The translations under genes and the position numbers were made by a program. The notes beneath the pieces are model-generated. The model searched no databases, was not told the DNA's origin, and was given only the letters and a program-made list of their open reading frames with translations. Below are positions 6,470 through 13,703 of a stretch of DNA of 15,040 nt, one piece after another. Where the stretch lies: the NCBI GenBank assembly GCA_021789565.1, contig JAJYJL010000052.1, positions 1 through 15,040 of the forward strand. Direction: 5' to 3'. The stretch's first letter is position 1, and the number at the start of each line of letters is the position of its first letter. This stretch comes from Acidobacteriota bacterium (lineage in GTDB: Bacteria > Acidobacteriota > Terriglobia > UBA7540).

Positions 6470-7843
6470 TCACGACCCCTTGATCTTCCTGCCCGCTGCG
6501 TCCCACACGGCCGCAGTCCTGTTGAAATACGAATAGTTCGCCATGTGGCAGGCGATGGCCGTGTTATTGCCGAAGACCGGGTCTTCCACCGAAGGCCGCC
6601 GGGTCCTGACCGATTGGAAGAAATTCCACAGGTGCTCCCGGTCCTCATTGTACCCAGGCGGGGTGTGATAGCTGGTGGCCTCAATCGGCTGTGCGGTGCC
6701 GGGCGCTATTTTGTGCTCAGCCTCCCACTCTTTCACATATTCAGCACGCAATTTGGGAGGATAGCTGGAGATGTAATAGCAGGGCGAATGGTCCTTTCCG
6801 TCCTGGTGTGACACGCTGAGCCCGCTTCCCTGGATTTCAATGGTTCCGCGGGTCCCCATAATGCGCACCACCTCGTCTTCATCATTGTCCAGCGTGACGC
6901 GTATCATGCTGCGGAAGTTCGGGTATTCGAAAACCGTTGACATCTGGTCGGGATAGTCGCGCCCATCATCCTTCCACTGGAAAAGTCCTCCCACGGAGTA
7001 GGCGCGCTCGGGAGGCGCCGTCACACTCATGGCATAGTGGATTCCGGTGAGCAGGTGGACGTAAAGATCGCCGGGAATACCTTCGCCATAGTCCCGAAAC
7101 GCCCGCCACCGGGCAAAACGGATGGGAGAAAAAGGATGCTTGGGCGCCGACCCCTGCCAGGTTTCCCAGTCGAGATTTTCTGTGGAAAGGCCGGGCGGCG
7201 GCGGATAGACCCAGGCGCCGCAGGGACTGTTTCTGCCGCTGGTGTCTTCAATCAGCCGGACGTCGCCAATGGCCCCTGAGTCAATCAACTCTTTGGCCTT
7301 GGCATAGATGATGGAGCTGCGGCGCTGGCTGCCGATCTGCACGATGCGGTTATTCTTCTTTGCCGCGTCAATGATGGGAAAGCCCTGCTGGACCTCGTGG
7401 GTCATAGGCTTTTCACAATAAATGTCCTTCCCGGCGTTGCAGGCGTCTACGATGATGCGCTCATGCCAATGGTCGGGTACGGCGGCCACGATGCAGTCGA
7501 TGTCTTTGTTTTCCAGCAGTTCGTTGTAGTTCCTCGTTGTCGGGACCGTCTTGCCCGTCTGCTTTTCAATAATGGCGTTGGCCAGCGTATGCCTGCCGTC
7601 ATAAAGATCGCAGGCCGCCACACACTCAACACCAGGAAGGCGGATGGAAGTCCCCAGCAACCCGGAACCCTGCATCCCTATGCCCACCATGCCGAAGCGC
7701 AAAGTGTCACTGGGCGGGACAGGTTTGGGCGACGCCGAAAGACTTTCGGCCTCAAGCAGGACCGATTTCCCAACCAGCACAGCGCCCGCCGCAGTGGACG
7801 TTCGGCGCATAAAAGCTCGCCGCGAAATCCCTTCGTTACCCAT
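6470..7843 (-). CDS. Tat-exported Gfo/Idh/MocA-family oxidoreductase (paralogue 1)
   Basis: A 457-residue protein with a twin-arginine signal (SRRAFM, 7-12, then a hydrophobic stretch to about residue 30). The Rossmann nucleotide-binding loop is GIGMQG (54-59), and the family EKP motif is in CEKPMTH (143-149). GDLYVHLLTGIH (258-269) supplies the D259/H263 pair typical of the active site. The architecture is that of periplasmic glucose-fructose-oxidoreductase-like enzymes, which fold around NAD(P) in the cytoplasm and are exported loaded. It probably oxidises or reduces a sugar or glycoside ring hydroxyl, with unknown substrate. A longer in-frame start lies at 7915, but AAGGGAGGTG precedes the ATG at 7843 at ideal spacing and puts the Tat motif at the N-terminus. 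It is a close paralogue of the next gene upstream. Confidence 0.9.
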   Translation of the reverse strand: MGNEGISRRAFMRRTSTAAGAVLVGKSVLLEAESLSASPKPVPPSDTLRFGMVGIGMQGSGLLGTSIRLPGVECVAACDLYDGRHTLANAIIEKQTGKTVPTTRNYNELLENKDIDCIVAAVPDHWHERIIVDACNAGKDIYCEKPMTHEVQQGFPIIDAAKKNNRIVQIGSQRRSSIIYAKAKELIDSGAIGDVRLIEDTSGRNSPCGAWVYPPPPGLSTENLDWETWQGSAPKHPFSPIRFARWRAFRDYGEGIPGDLYVHLLTGIHYAMSVTAPPERAYSVGGLFQWKDDGRDYPDQMSTVFEYPNFRSMIRVTLDNDEDEVVRIMGTRGTIEIQGSGLSVSHQDGKDHSPCYYISSYPPKLRAEYVKEWEAEHKIAPGTAQPIEATSYHTPPGYNEDREHLWNFFQSVRTRRPSVEDPVFGNNTAIACHMANYSYFNRTAAVWDAAGRKIKGS

Positions 7844-7895
7844 GTCAAAGCACCTCCCTTGTCTGCAATCCAAATTCGAATGATCTATCTGCCTG

Positions 7896-7910
7896 GCCCG
7901 GAAGCCGGGC
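7896..7910. other. GC-rich stem-loop in the leader of paralogue 1
   Basis: GCCCGG-AAG-CCGGGC is a perfect 6-bp stem with a three-base loop, about 50 bases before the start codon of the leftward oxidoreductase gene. It would form in that gene's leader RNA if transcription starts upstream. No T tract follows. Confidence 0.3.
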
Positions 7911-7962
7911 TTCAAGGTTCAGCCAGCCCTTGAAACAGGTTACTGAAATACTCTCATTCCAC

Positions 7963-7997
7963 GTCATGCTTCTCCCGCTCCGCGGGATCAGCATGAC
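7963..7997. repeat. REP-like compound palindrome between the two oxidoreductase genes
   Basis: GTCATGCT (7963-7970) pairs with AGCATGAC (7990-7997). Inside, TCCCGC (7973-7978) pairs with GCGGGA (7982-7987) around a three-base loop, with a symmetrical TC/TC internal mismatch. That gives 14 base pairs in one hairpin. It sits 22 bases past the stop of paralogue 2. The reverse-strand form, starting GTCATGCTGA and ending AAGCATGAC, resembles scattered extragenic repeats I associate with Acidobacteriota genomes. Only one copy is present in this window, so repeat status is inference. A transcription terminator or mRNA 3'-end stabiliser is the alternative. Confidence 0.55.
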
Positions 7998-8019
7998 GCC
8001 TGGCTTTTTCAGCGACCTT

Positions 8020-9387
8020 CTATGTTCGGACCGTTTTGGCCTGCGCGTCCCACACGGCCTCGGCCTTATTGAAGTAAGAGTGGTTGGCCATGTGGCACGC
8101 AATGGCTGTCCAGTTGCCAAACACCTGGTCTTCGTTGGTGGCCGACCGTGTCCTCACCGCCGTGAGGAAGTTATCCATGTGCGCCAGGTCCTCATCATAA
8201 TCGTCAGGCACGCGGAAGGCCTGGGACCCTTCGACCGCGGTCAGTGAGCCGAGCGGCGGCGCTGGGTGTTTCTTATTCCAGTCGGCCCAATATTCCTCGC
8301 GCAGCTTTTTGGGCCAGCCGATCACGGAGTAACGTTCCGGTTGGGGGCGCGTATCTTCCGGAATAAAAGTCACGGCATCCTCGTCCTTAAACTCCAGCGT
8401 GCCCTTGGTCCCGTACACCCGCGTGCCGCCGCCCTGGGAACTGTTGTTCAGATTGCAGTGCACATTCACCGTCATGCCGGGGAAAGTGTAGAGGGTGGAA
8501 ATCATGTCCGGTTCGTCCCGGCCGTCTTTGTAGTGATAGATCCCACCGCTCGCCACGGCCCTTTGCGGAGGGCCCTGGAGTCCCAGCACGGTGTAAATTC
8601 CGGTCAGGATGTGGACGTAGAGATCGCCCGGCAGGCCTTCGCCGTAATCCGAGTAACCCCGCCAGCGGAAGAAGCGCTTGGCATTAAAAGGTATCCTGGG
8701 CGCATCACCCAAAAAGCGTTCCCAGTCGATCGTCTGTGGGCTGGCATCCGGCGGAATGGGATAAACCCAGGCGCCGCTGGGGTCATTGCGGTCAATCCAG
8801 CCGTCGACGGCGGTGATTTCGCCCAGGGCACCGCTTTCTACAATTTCCCGCCCTTTGTGGAAGACCACGTTGCTGCGCCGCTGGCTGCCCACCTGCATCC
8901 TGCGGTTATACTTCCGCACGGCGTTGATGATCTGGAAGCCTTCCTCCACTTTGTGGGTCATCGGTTTTTCGCAATAAACGTCTTTGCCGGCCGCGCAGGC
9001 GTCTTCCACTATTTTGGAGTGCCAATGGTCCATGGTGGCCACGATGACAAAATCAATGTCTTTTCGGTCGAGAATTCTACGGTAGTCTTTGGTGGTGTCG
9101 AGCTTCTTGCCGGCATGCTCCTGCGCGGCAATCAAACGGCCGTCGTACAGGTCGGAAACAGCCACCATCTCTACTCCCGGGGCGCGCAGCGCGGTTGAAA
9201 GGTCGTCACAACCCCGCACTCCTGTACCGATGGAAGCAAATCTGAGCCTGTCCGAGGGTGGTACGGGCCGGGGCGACGCCATCGCCCGCGCCGGTTCCAG
9301 CATCGTCACTTTCGCTGCCGAACCGATCGCGGCGGCGCCCGCTCCCACCCGCATAAAATCGCGACGTGTCATTGAATCTCTTGCCAT
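8020..9387 (-). CDS. Tat-exported Gfo/Idh/MocA-family oxidoreductase (paralogue 2)
   Basis: A 455-residue protein, collinear with paralogue 1 over its whole length. The Tat signal has TRRDFM (7-12), the Rossmann loop is GTGVRG (54-59), EKP lies in YCEKPMTH (138-145), and GDLYVHILTGIY (254-265) gives the D255/H259 pair. Other shared blocks are QVGSQRRS, GAWVYP, DYGEG and the C-terminal FGNWTAIACHMANHSYF. It should act in the periplasm on a sugar or polyol derivative using a pre-bound nicotinamide cofactor. The substrate is unknown, and divergence from paralogue 1 in the sheet domain suggests different specificities or paired oxidation and reduction steps. The ATG at 9387 has AGGGAGG ten bases upstream. 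A TTG at 9408 lacks support. Transcription probably starts in the 211-base gap after the acetyltransferase gene. Confidence 0.9.
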   Translation of the reverse strand: MARDSMTRRDFMRVGAGAAAIGSAAKVTMLEPARAMASPRPVPPSDRLRFASIGTGVRGCDDLSTALRAPGVEMVAVSDLYDGRLIAAQEHAGKKLDTTKDYRRILDRKDIDFVIVATMDHWHSKIVEDACAAGKDVYCEKPMTHKVEEGFQIINAVRKYNRRMQVGSQRRSNVVFHKGREIVESGALGEITAVDGWIDRNDPSGAWVYPIPPDASPQTIDWERFLGDAPRIPFNAKRFFRWRGYSDYGEGLPGDLYVHILTGIYTVLGLQGPPQRAVASGGIYHYKDGRDEPDMISTLYTFPGMTVNVHCNLNNSSQGGGTRVYGTKGTLEFKDEDAVTFIPEDTRPQPERYSVIGWPKKLREEYWADWNKKHPAPPLGSLTAVEGSQAFRVPDDYDEDLAHMDNFLTAVRTRSATNEDQVFGNWTAIACHMANHSYFNKAEAVWDAQAKTVRT

Positions 9388-9518
9388 AAACGTCTGGCCT
9401 CCCTGCAAAAATTTGCAAACGGAATCAAAACATTTGAGGTAACGCGTAAGTTTGACAGAAACCCCCGCGAAGTGAAAGTCCTTTGTTCACGAAAACCCCG
9501 CCCGTGTTGGAGTTCCGC

Positions 9519-9538
9519 CAGAGGGTTGCCGCCCTCTG
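9519..9538. other. Stem-loop in the gap after the acetyltransferase gene
   Basis: CAGAGGG and CCCTCTG form a perfect 7-bp stem around a six-base loop, 60 bases past the acetyltransferase stop reading leftward. No T run follows, so termination activity is uncertain. The rest of this 211-base gap presumably holds the promoter of paralogue 2, but I could not identify convincing -35/-10 boxes. Confidence 0.35.
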
Positions 9539-9598
9539 CCTTGCGCGCATTCAGGCCCGGTTGGGAGGCAAAACCTTCAACCGCGCCGGCCGCAAATC

Positions 9599-10084
9599 TT
9601 ATGAATGGCTCAAAGCGGCCAGATTCCTGAGCGGCTCGCCGGTGATCCGCATGGTGGACCATTCATTCATCACCCGCGCGCCCAGCGACTCGTAGAACTC
9701 GAGCGCCGGGGTGTTCCAATTCAGCACCTGCCATTCAAACCGTCCGCAGCCTTCTTTCACCGCGATCTTCGCCAGGCGCGTCAGCAGCGCCTTGCCGATT
9801 CCCTTGCCGCGAAACTCCGGTCGCACGAAGAGGTCTTCCAGGTAAAGCCCCGCCCGGCCCAGCCACGTGGAGTAGTTGTAAAAGAAGAGCGCAAAACCAG
9901 CCGCCTCGCCATCCCACTCTGCTATGAGGACGCGGAACTTCGGATTGCCGGAAAAACCGTCGCGCCGGATGTCGTGTTCCGTAGCCACAGCCTGGTCCGG
10001 TTCTCTTTCGTACTCCGCCAAGTCGCGGATGAGCTGGACAATCAGCGAAATGTCTTTGTCTTCTGCCGGACGAATACAAAGCAT
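9599..10084 (-). CDS. GNAT acetyltransferase, diamine/spermidine N-acetyltransferase-like
   Basis: A 161-residue single GNAT domain. IRPAEDKDISLIVQLIRDLA (4-23) is the first strand and helix. YLEDLFVRPEFRGKGIGKAL (81-100) carries the acetyl-CoA pyrophosphate-binding RGKGIG (92-97). NTPALEFYESLGA (124-136) contains Y131, in the position of the catalytic tyrosine of SSAT. The LxYLEDLFV block, the LAxYE segment early on and the FYNYSTWLG region match the pattern of eukaryotic-type spermidine/spermine N1-acetyltransferase and bacterial relatives. Polyamines, or small amines such as thialysine, are therefore the likely acceptors. Cytoplasmic. The ATG at 10084 has GGAGG nine bases upstream. An ATG at 10105 would add seven residues without a ribosome-binding site. 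No obvious functional link to the oxidoreductases. Confidence 0.87.
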   Translation of the reverse strand: MLCIRPAEDKDISLIVQLIRDLAEYEREPDQAVATEHDIRRDGFSGNPKFRVLIAEWDGEAAGFALFFYNYSTWLGRAGLYLEDLFVRPEFRGKGIGKALLTRLAKIAVKEGCGRFEWQVLNWNTPALEFYESLGARVMNEWSTMRITGEPLRNLAALSHS

Positions 10085-10237
10085 TGAAAATAACCTCCGA
10101 AGCATCTTACATGAATCACTGAGGAATTGAGAAAAACCGGCCGGGCCTGGAGTTCAAAACCTAAGCGCGCCGCACACGAAGCTTTGTACCATTTCTGTAT
10201 TGATTGCTAAACCAGCCGGCAAACCCTACCTTGGCCG

Positions 10238-10266
10238 TTGACACGGCGTCGCTTCTGATATTAAAT
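10238..10266 (+). promoter_or_regulatory. Sigma70 promoter of the TIM-barrel gene
   Basis: A perfect TTGACA (10238-10243) is followed after exactly 17 bases by TTAAAT (10261-10266), four of six matches to the -10 consensus. Transcription would begin near 10273, just before the AAGGAGG (10280-10286) that serves the ATG at 10294, giving a very short leader. Confidence 0.6.
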
Positions 10267-10293
10267 GGCGGCCTTACATAAGGAGGCATCATC

Positions 10294-11166
10294 ATGCTGA
10301 CACGTCGTCATTTTCTTGGAGTGCTTGGAGCAACGGCAGCGGGAGCGGCGTTGCCCATTCGTGACGCCTGGGCGGCAGGGAAATTGGCCTGGCCGGGACC
10401 CATTGGGCTCGAGCTTTATACCGTTCGCGACCACTTTGCCAAAGATCCGGCAGGAACCTTGAAGAAAGTTGCCGCCGCAGGGTACAAGGAGGTGGAGATT
10501 GCTCCCGGAACCAAACCCGGCGCCTTGAAAGAGGAACTGCGGGCGGCCGGCCTGAAGGCACCCAGTGGCTACTTCAATGTTCCCAAAACCCTCGAAGATT
10601 GGAAGAAGTCGGTGGGGCAGGCCCACGACTACGGCCTGCAGTACATCGTGGTCGGAGACAATCCCGTCATGAACGCCGCGGCCTGGACACGCCGCGCCGA
10701 ATTTTTCAACCAGTGCGGCGAGGTTGCAAAGAAGGCAGGTCTGCAGTTCTGTTACCACGCTCATTTTCATGAATTCGCCAAAACGGGTGGCACGACCGGC
10801 TACGACATCATGCTCAAAGATTGCGACCCTGACCTTTTGAAAATGGAGATGGATATCTTCTGGGTCACCTATGCCGGGGCCGACCCGCTGCACTACTGGC
10901 GGCTCTATCCCGGGCGATTTCCTCTGCTGCACATCAAGGATCTTCGCAAAGGCGTCAAGGTCAGCCCGCAGAAGGACCCCGTTCCCGGCGGCCCCAACCC
11001 CTTTGCGCCCGTCGGCCGGGGACGCATCGACTGGAAGCTCATTTTTGCCCACGTTCACCAGGCCGGAGCGAAACACATCTTTGTTGAGCAGGACAAGTGC
11101 AATCTGCCGGAATACGAGGCCATCCGGATCAGCTATGAATATCTCCGCCATCTCCGGCTGGGCTGA
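10294..11166 (+). CDS. Tat-exported sugar isomerase/epimerase-like TIM barrel (AP_endonuc_2 family)
   Basis: A 290-residue protein with a Tat signal (LTRRHFLG, 2-9) and a plausible cleavage after AWA (25-27). The rest is an AP_endonuc_2 / xylose-isomerase-like TIM barrel. Probable metal ligands lie at E68 (VEIAPG), H155/H157 in CYHAHFHEF, D187 in KMEMDIFWV, H213 in LLHIKD and E265 in FVEQD. Cytoplasmic relatives isomerise hydroxypyruvate, inositol derivatives or sugars. Exported relatives found with exported Gfo/Idh enzymes include lyases and hydratases acting on 3-keto-glycosides, a better fit here given the two Tat-exported oxidoreductases nearby. That role is inferred. AAGGAGG precedes the ATG by seven bases, and a good promoter lies just upstream. 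It is divergent from the acetyltransferase gene. Confidence 0.88.
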   Translation: MLTRRHFLGVLGATAAGAALPIRDAWAAGKLAWPGPIGLELYTVRDHFAKDPAGTLKKVAAAGYKEVEIAPGTKPGALKEELRAAGLKAPSGYFNVPKTLEDWKKSVGQAHDYGLQYIVVGDNPVMNAAAWTRRAEFFNQCGEVAKKAGLQFCYHAHFHEFAKTGGTTGYDIMLKDCDPDLLKMEMDIFWVTYAGADPLHYWRLYPGRFPLLHIKDLRKGVKVSPQKDPVPGGPNPFAPVGRGRIDWKLIFAHVHQAGAKHIFVEQDKCNLPEYEAIRISYEYLRHLRLG

Positions 11167-11173
11167 GGGTACC

Positions 11174-11187
11174 GCCGGGAATCCGGC
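11174..11187 (+). other. Short stem-loop right after the TIM-barrel stop
   Basis: GCCGG-GAAT-CCGGC is a perfect 5-bp stem with a four-base loop starting eight bases past the stop codon. No T tract. With the larger hairpin at 11210-11240 it may form the 3' end of this transcript. Confidence 0.3.
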
Positions 11188-11209
11188 AATGCAGTCCAAT
11201 TTAATCAAC

Positions 11210-11240
11210 TATCCCTTTCCAAATCAATGAGAAAGGGATA
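11210..11240. terminator. Probable terminator hairpin between convergent genes
   Basis: TATCCCTTTC (11210-11219) and GAAAGGGATA (11231-11240) are perfect 10-bp inverted arms around an 11-base loop. They lie between the stops of the rightward TIM-barrel gene and the leftward rlpA-like gene. Leftward, the hairpin is followed by GTTGATTAAATT, which is moderately U-rich in RNA. Rightward there is no U tract. Position between convergent genes supports a terminator role. Confidence 0.5.
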
Positions 11241-11322
11241 CTCAGGCACGGCCCCGGCAGCCAGCATAACATACCGGAAACTCGCGCCTGATCGGTTTGA
11301 ATTATTTGAATGGAGGGAAGGA

Positions 11323-11793
11323 TTAGTTGGGCTGCGGCATGAAGACCTGAGGATTGGCCTGGCTGATGAGCGATTGGTGCTGATACGGATAGGACAGCAC
11401 CTGGATGCGGACAGGAGTGACCCCCTGACCCATAAATCCCAAACGCTTCGCGGCCGCCATGCTGACGTCCAGCACGCGTTTGCCAACGAACGGACCGCGA
11501 TCGGTCACTTCCAGCACCAGGTTCCGTCCGTTTAACAGGTTCGTGACCCGGACGCGGGCTCCCAGCGGCAGTTTCCGATGGGCGCAAGTCATGCCCTGCA
11601 TGTTAAAAGGCTGGCCGCTGGCGGTTGGAAGTCCCTGGAATTCCGGTCCGTACCAACTGGCCACGCCAAATTGTGTTTTTGCAGCCACAGTCGAGTTCGC
11701 CTTCAGCATTTTTAACTCCCGGGGTCTTGCTTCAGATCGAGCCGAAAGCGCCACCAAGGCTGCCAATGCACAGCCCATAACGAGGTTTCTCAA
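11323..11793 (-). CDS. rlpA: RlpA-like septal ring lytic transglycosylase (double-psi beta-barrel protein)
   Basis: About 156 residues if translation starts at the TTG at 11793: a secretion signal (LVMGCALAALVALSARSEA) followed by one RlpA-type double-psi beta-barrel. Motifs are GVASWYGPEFQGLPTASGQPF, AHRKLPLGARVRV and LEVTDRGPF, then RVLDVSMAAAKRLGF. The histidine of AHRKLP and aspartate of TDRGPF match the catalytic pair known in RlpA lytic transglycosylases, which cleave peptidoglycan strands lacking stem peptides. There is no SPOR domain, so septal targeting is not evident. The cysteine in the signal does not sit in a good lipobox. The TTG has AAAGGGGG just upstream. An ATG at 11778 or a TTG at 11844 are alternatives. 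It stands alone with its own promoter candidate. Confidence 0.82.
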   Translation of the reverse strand: MRNLVMGCALAALVALSARSEARPRELKMLKANSTVAAKTQFGVASWYGPEFQGLPTASGQPFNMQGMTCAHRKLPLGARVRVTNLLNGRNLVLEVTDRGPFVGKRVLDVSMAAAKRLGFMGQGVTPVRIQVLSYPYQHQSLISQANPQVFMPQPN

Positions 11794-11880
11794 TATGCCC
11801 CCTTTCTTCAATTCCCCGCCAGCCAAGCATTTAACTTGGCCCAACCCAGTCTTTCGGTTCGCGGTGAATGTGATATATCC

Positions 11881-11910
11881 AGCCTAGGGAGGGTATATAG
11901 GGGGTGTCAA
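11881..11910 (-). promoter_or_regulatory. Candidate sigma70 promoter of the rlpA-like gene
   Basis: On the minus strand a perfect TTGACA (11910-11905) is followed after 18 bases by TAGGCT (11886-11881), a -10 form common in GC-rich bacteria. The start would fall near 11874, giving a leader of about 80 bases before the TTG start codon. Confidence 0.5.
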
Positions 11911-11925
11911 GCCGAAAAGACGCAA

Positions 11926-11948
11926 CAGCCTACCGGCCAGTAGGTCTG
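11926..11948. terminator. Hairpin downstream of the phosphatase gene, possible terminator
   Basis: CAGCCTAC (11926-11933) pairs with GTAGG-t-CTG (11940-11948) with one bulged base and a six-base loop. It lies about 37 bases past the leftward phosphatase stop. Leftward it is followed by TTGCGTCTTTT, a weak U tract. Rightward it is followed by the T-rich CTATTTCCTTTATTTTT, although no rightward gene ends here. It probably separates the phosphatase and rlpA-like transcripts. Confidence 0.4.
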
Positions 11949-11984
11949 CTATTTCCTTTATTTTTAGACCGCTCATCCTACATA

Positions 11985-13613
11985 CTACTTGAGGATAGCG
12001 GTCAGCGGCTGGCCCTGGGCGTCGGAGGGCTGGGTCACGCCGAGCGCCGCGGCCAGCGTCGGTGCCAGATCGATAGGCTGCGCGGGCCTGGTGTAGGTGC
12101 CGGGTTTGAACGCCTGTCCCCAGAAAACCAGCGGCACCTGGGCGTCATAATTCCACGGAGTGCCGTGGCTGGTTCCTGTGGTGCTGTCGGTGACAACCGC
12201 AAAGGGTTGCGGAATCAAAAAAACATCCCCACTACGGGTGGGGTTATAACTGTTGGCCGCTTTGCGCGCCAGCGGAGTGTGCGGAAGCTGCCCCGTGAGG
12301 AATTGCGTCCGCGTATAAGCTGCCCGGATGGTGGGAACCGACAAGGCGGCCCGGGCGGCCACCGACTGGGCGCGAGCGAAGCTGATGTGGTGGCTTTCAA
12401 GTGCCGGGTGATTCAGGTTGAGGTAGAAATCTCCCGCGTCAACCAGCCAGTCGCCCGGTCCAAAGGCTTTTGCAAGCGCCTGCTCGACGGCCGACTTGAG
12501 GGCTTTTTCGTCGAGACGGCCGGGGCCAAGATGATGCTTCAGAATAAAGGCGGGGGTGGGCGCCACTCCGTGGTCGGCGGAAAGTGTAATCCAGACGTGA
12601 TCCAGTCCCACAAGCTGGTCAACCTGCTTGAAAAATGCCGCCAGGTAACGGTCGGTGCGGAGTGTTGCGTCGGCCACTTCCGGGCTGTAGGGTCCGTAGC
12701 CGTGTCCGATGTAGTCATTGGCGCTCAATGAGATAGCCAGCAGGTCGGTAGCCGTGCCGCGGCCCAGTTGCTCATTCCGGATGGCGGCAGTGGCAAAGTT
12801 CAGTTCCAGTTGGTTAGCAAAGGGCGTGGACGGCAGATGCTCTGAAAACTTCCGGCTGGGGCAGGGCTCGCCGGGGCCGGTGGCGGCCGGGTGCAACACC
12901 TTGCCTCCTACGCCGGGAGTTTCCGGCAGCGCGCGCCAAGCCTCGCCGCAATACTGTTTGGCGGGATTCCCGGCGTTGAATTCCCTCACCCAGGCCGGAA
13001 GCGCAGTGGTGTAGTAGGTGCTGGTGATAAAGTGTGCGGTGGCCGGGTCAGCCCAGTAGACGACGCTCGGCATGCGCCCGCCCATCATAATGGCCGCCCG
13101 GTCCTTCCAGGAGATGGCCACCACGCGCGACTTCAGCCCCGAAGCCAGCCGCAACTCATCGCCGAAGCTGCTGGCCGTCAGGTGGTGGGGCGACATGCCG
13201 GTGCCCGTAGACGCTCCTACCAGTTGAACATTGGGGTCGGCCACGCAATAAACTTCCTTGCCTTCCGACGGCACATACCAGGTGTTGCCGATAATGCCGT
13301 TCAGGTTGCTGTAGGCGCCCGTCGCCAGAGCGGCGTGGCCGGGGCAGGTGGCTGTGGTGGCGTAATCGTACCGGCAGTTGACGAAATTGGCGCCGCCTAG
13401 CAGCAGATTGAAGCCTCCCTGCACAAATTCCGGCCGAAAGCGCAGCAAGTAGTCATATCGGAACTGGTCAATCACCAGCATGATGATCAGCCGGGGTTTG
13501 TGGATGGCCGCCTTTTCACCCGCGCCTTGCGGGGCGGGCGCAGCCGCCCGGATGGGCACCCAAAGCGCCGCCAGACTCATGACCAACAGACAAATCGCCA
13601 GCCGTTTGCGCAC
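11985..13613 (-). CDS. PafA-like secreted alkaline phosphatase
   Basis: A 542-residue protein with a Sec signal (first 24 or so residues, RLAICLLVMSLAALWVPIRA). It belongs to the alkaline phosphatase superfamily (type I phosphodiesterase/nucleotide pyrophosphatase clan). Two-zinc-site residues are visible: D49 in VIDQFRYDY, a threonine nucleophile in YATTATCPGH (T87 by alignment), N110 in GIIGN, D300/H304 in NDYIGH, D347/H348 in SADHG and H483 in SHGTPWNYD. SWKDRAAI (168-175) supplies the K170-x-R172 pair that marks PafA-type phosphate monoesterases, as against nucleotide pyrophosphatase-type diesterases. It should release phosphate from organic monoesters in the periplasm. The start is GTG at 13613, with AGGAGG four bases upstream. 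No Pho box was recognised in the short gap before the transposase remnant. Confidence 0.9.
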   Translation of the reverse strand: MRKRLAICLLVMSLAALWVPIRAAAPAPQGAGEKAAIHKPRLIIMLVIDQFRYDYLLRFRPEFVQGGFNLLLGGANFVNCRYDYATTATCPGHAALATGAYSNLNGIIGNTWYVPSEGKEVYCVADPNVQLVGASTGTGMSPHHLTASSFGDELRLASGLKSRVVAISWKDRAAIMMGGRMPSVVYWADPATAHFITSTYYTTALPAWVREFNAGNPAKQYCGEAWRALPETPGVGGKVLHPAATGPGEPCPSRKFSEHLPSTPFANQLELNFATAAIRNEQLGRGTATDLLAISLSANDYIGHGYGPYSPEVADATLRTDRYLAAFFKQVDQLVGLDHVWITLSADHGVAPTPAFILKHHLGPGRLDEKALKSAVEQALAKAFGPGDWLVDAGDFYLNLNHPALESHHISFARAQSVAARAALSVPTIRAAYTRTQFLTGQLPHTPLARKAANSYNPTRSGDVFLIPQPFAVVTDSTTGTSHGTPWNYDAQVPLVFWGQAFKPGTYTRPAQPIDLAPTLAAALGVTQPSDAQGQPLTAILK

Positions 13614-13703
13614 AACGCCTCCTGTTGAAACCTGCTAGGGGAAATTAAGGCAGGTAGTTTAACACGGGAACCACTCCAGCAGGGCTGGGGGACCATTTCG
13701 GGC

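Noticed and set aside
6470..7915. Longer start at 7915 for the first Gfo/Idh gene
   Set aside because: It would bury the Tat motif about 30 residues inside the protein and ignores the AAGGGAGGTG site directly before the ATG at 7843.
8266..9198. A 310-codon rightward open frame
   Set aside because: It lies wholly antisense to the second Gfo/Idh gene, has no family resemblance and no credible start signal.
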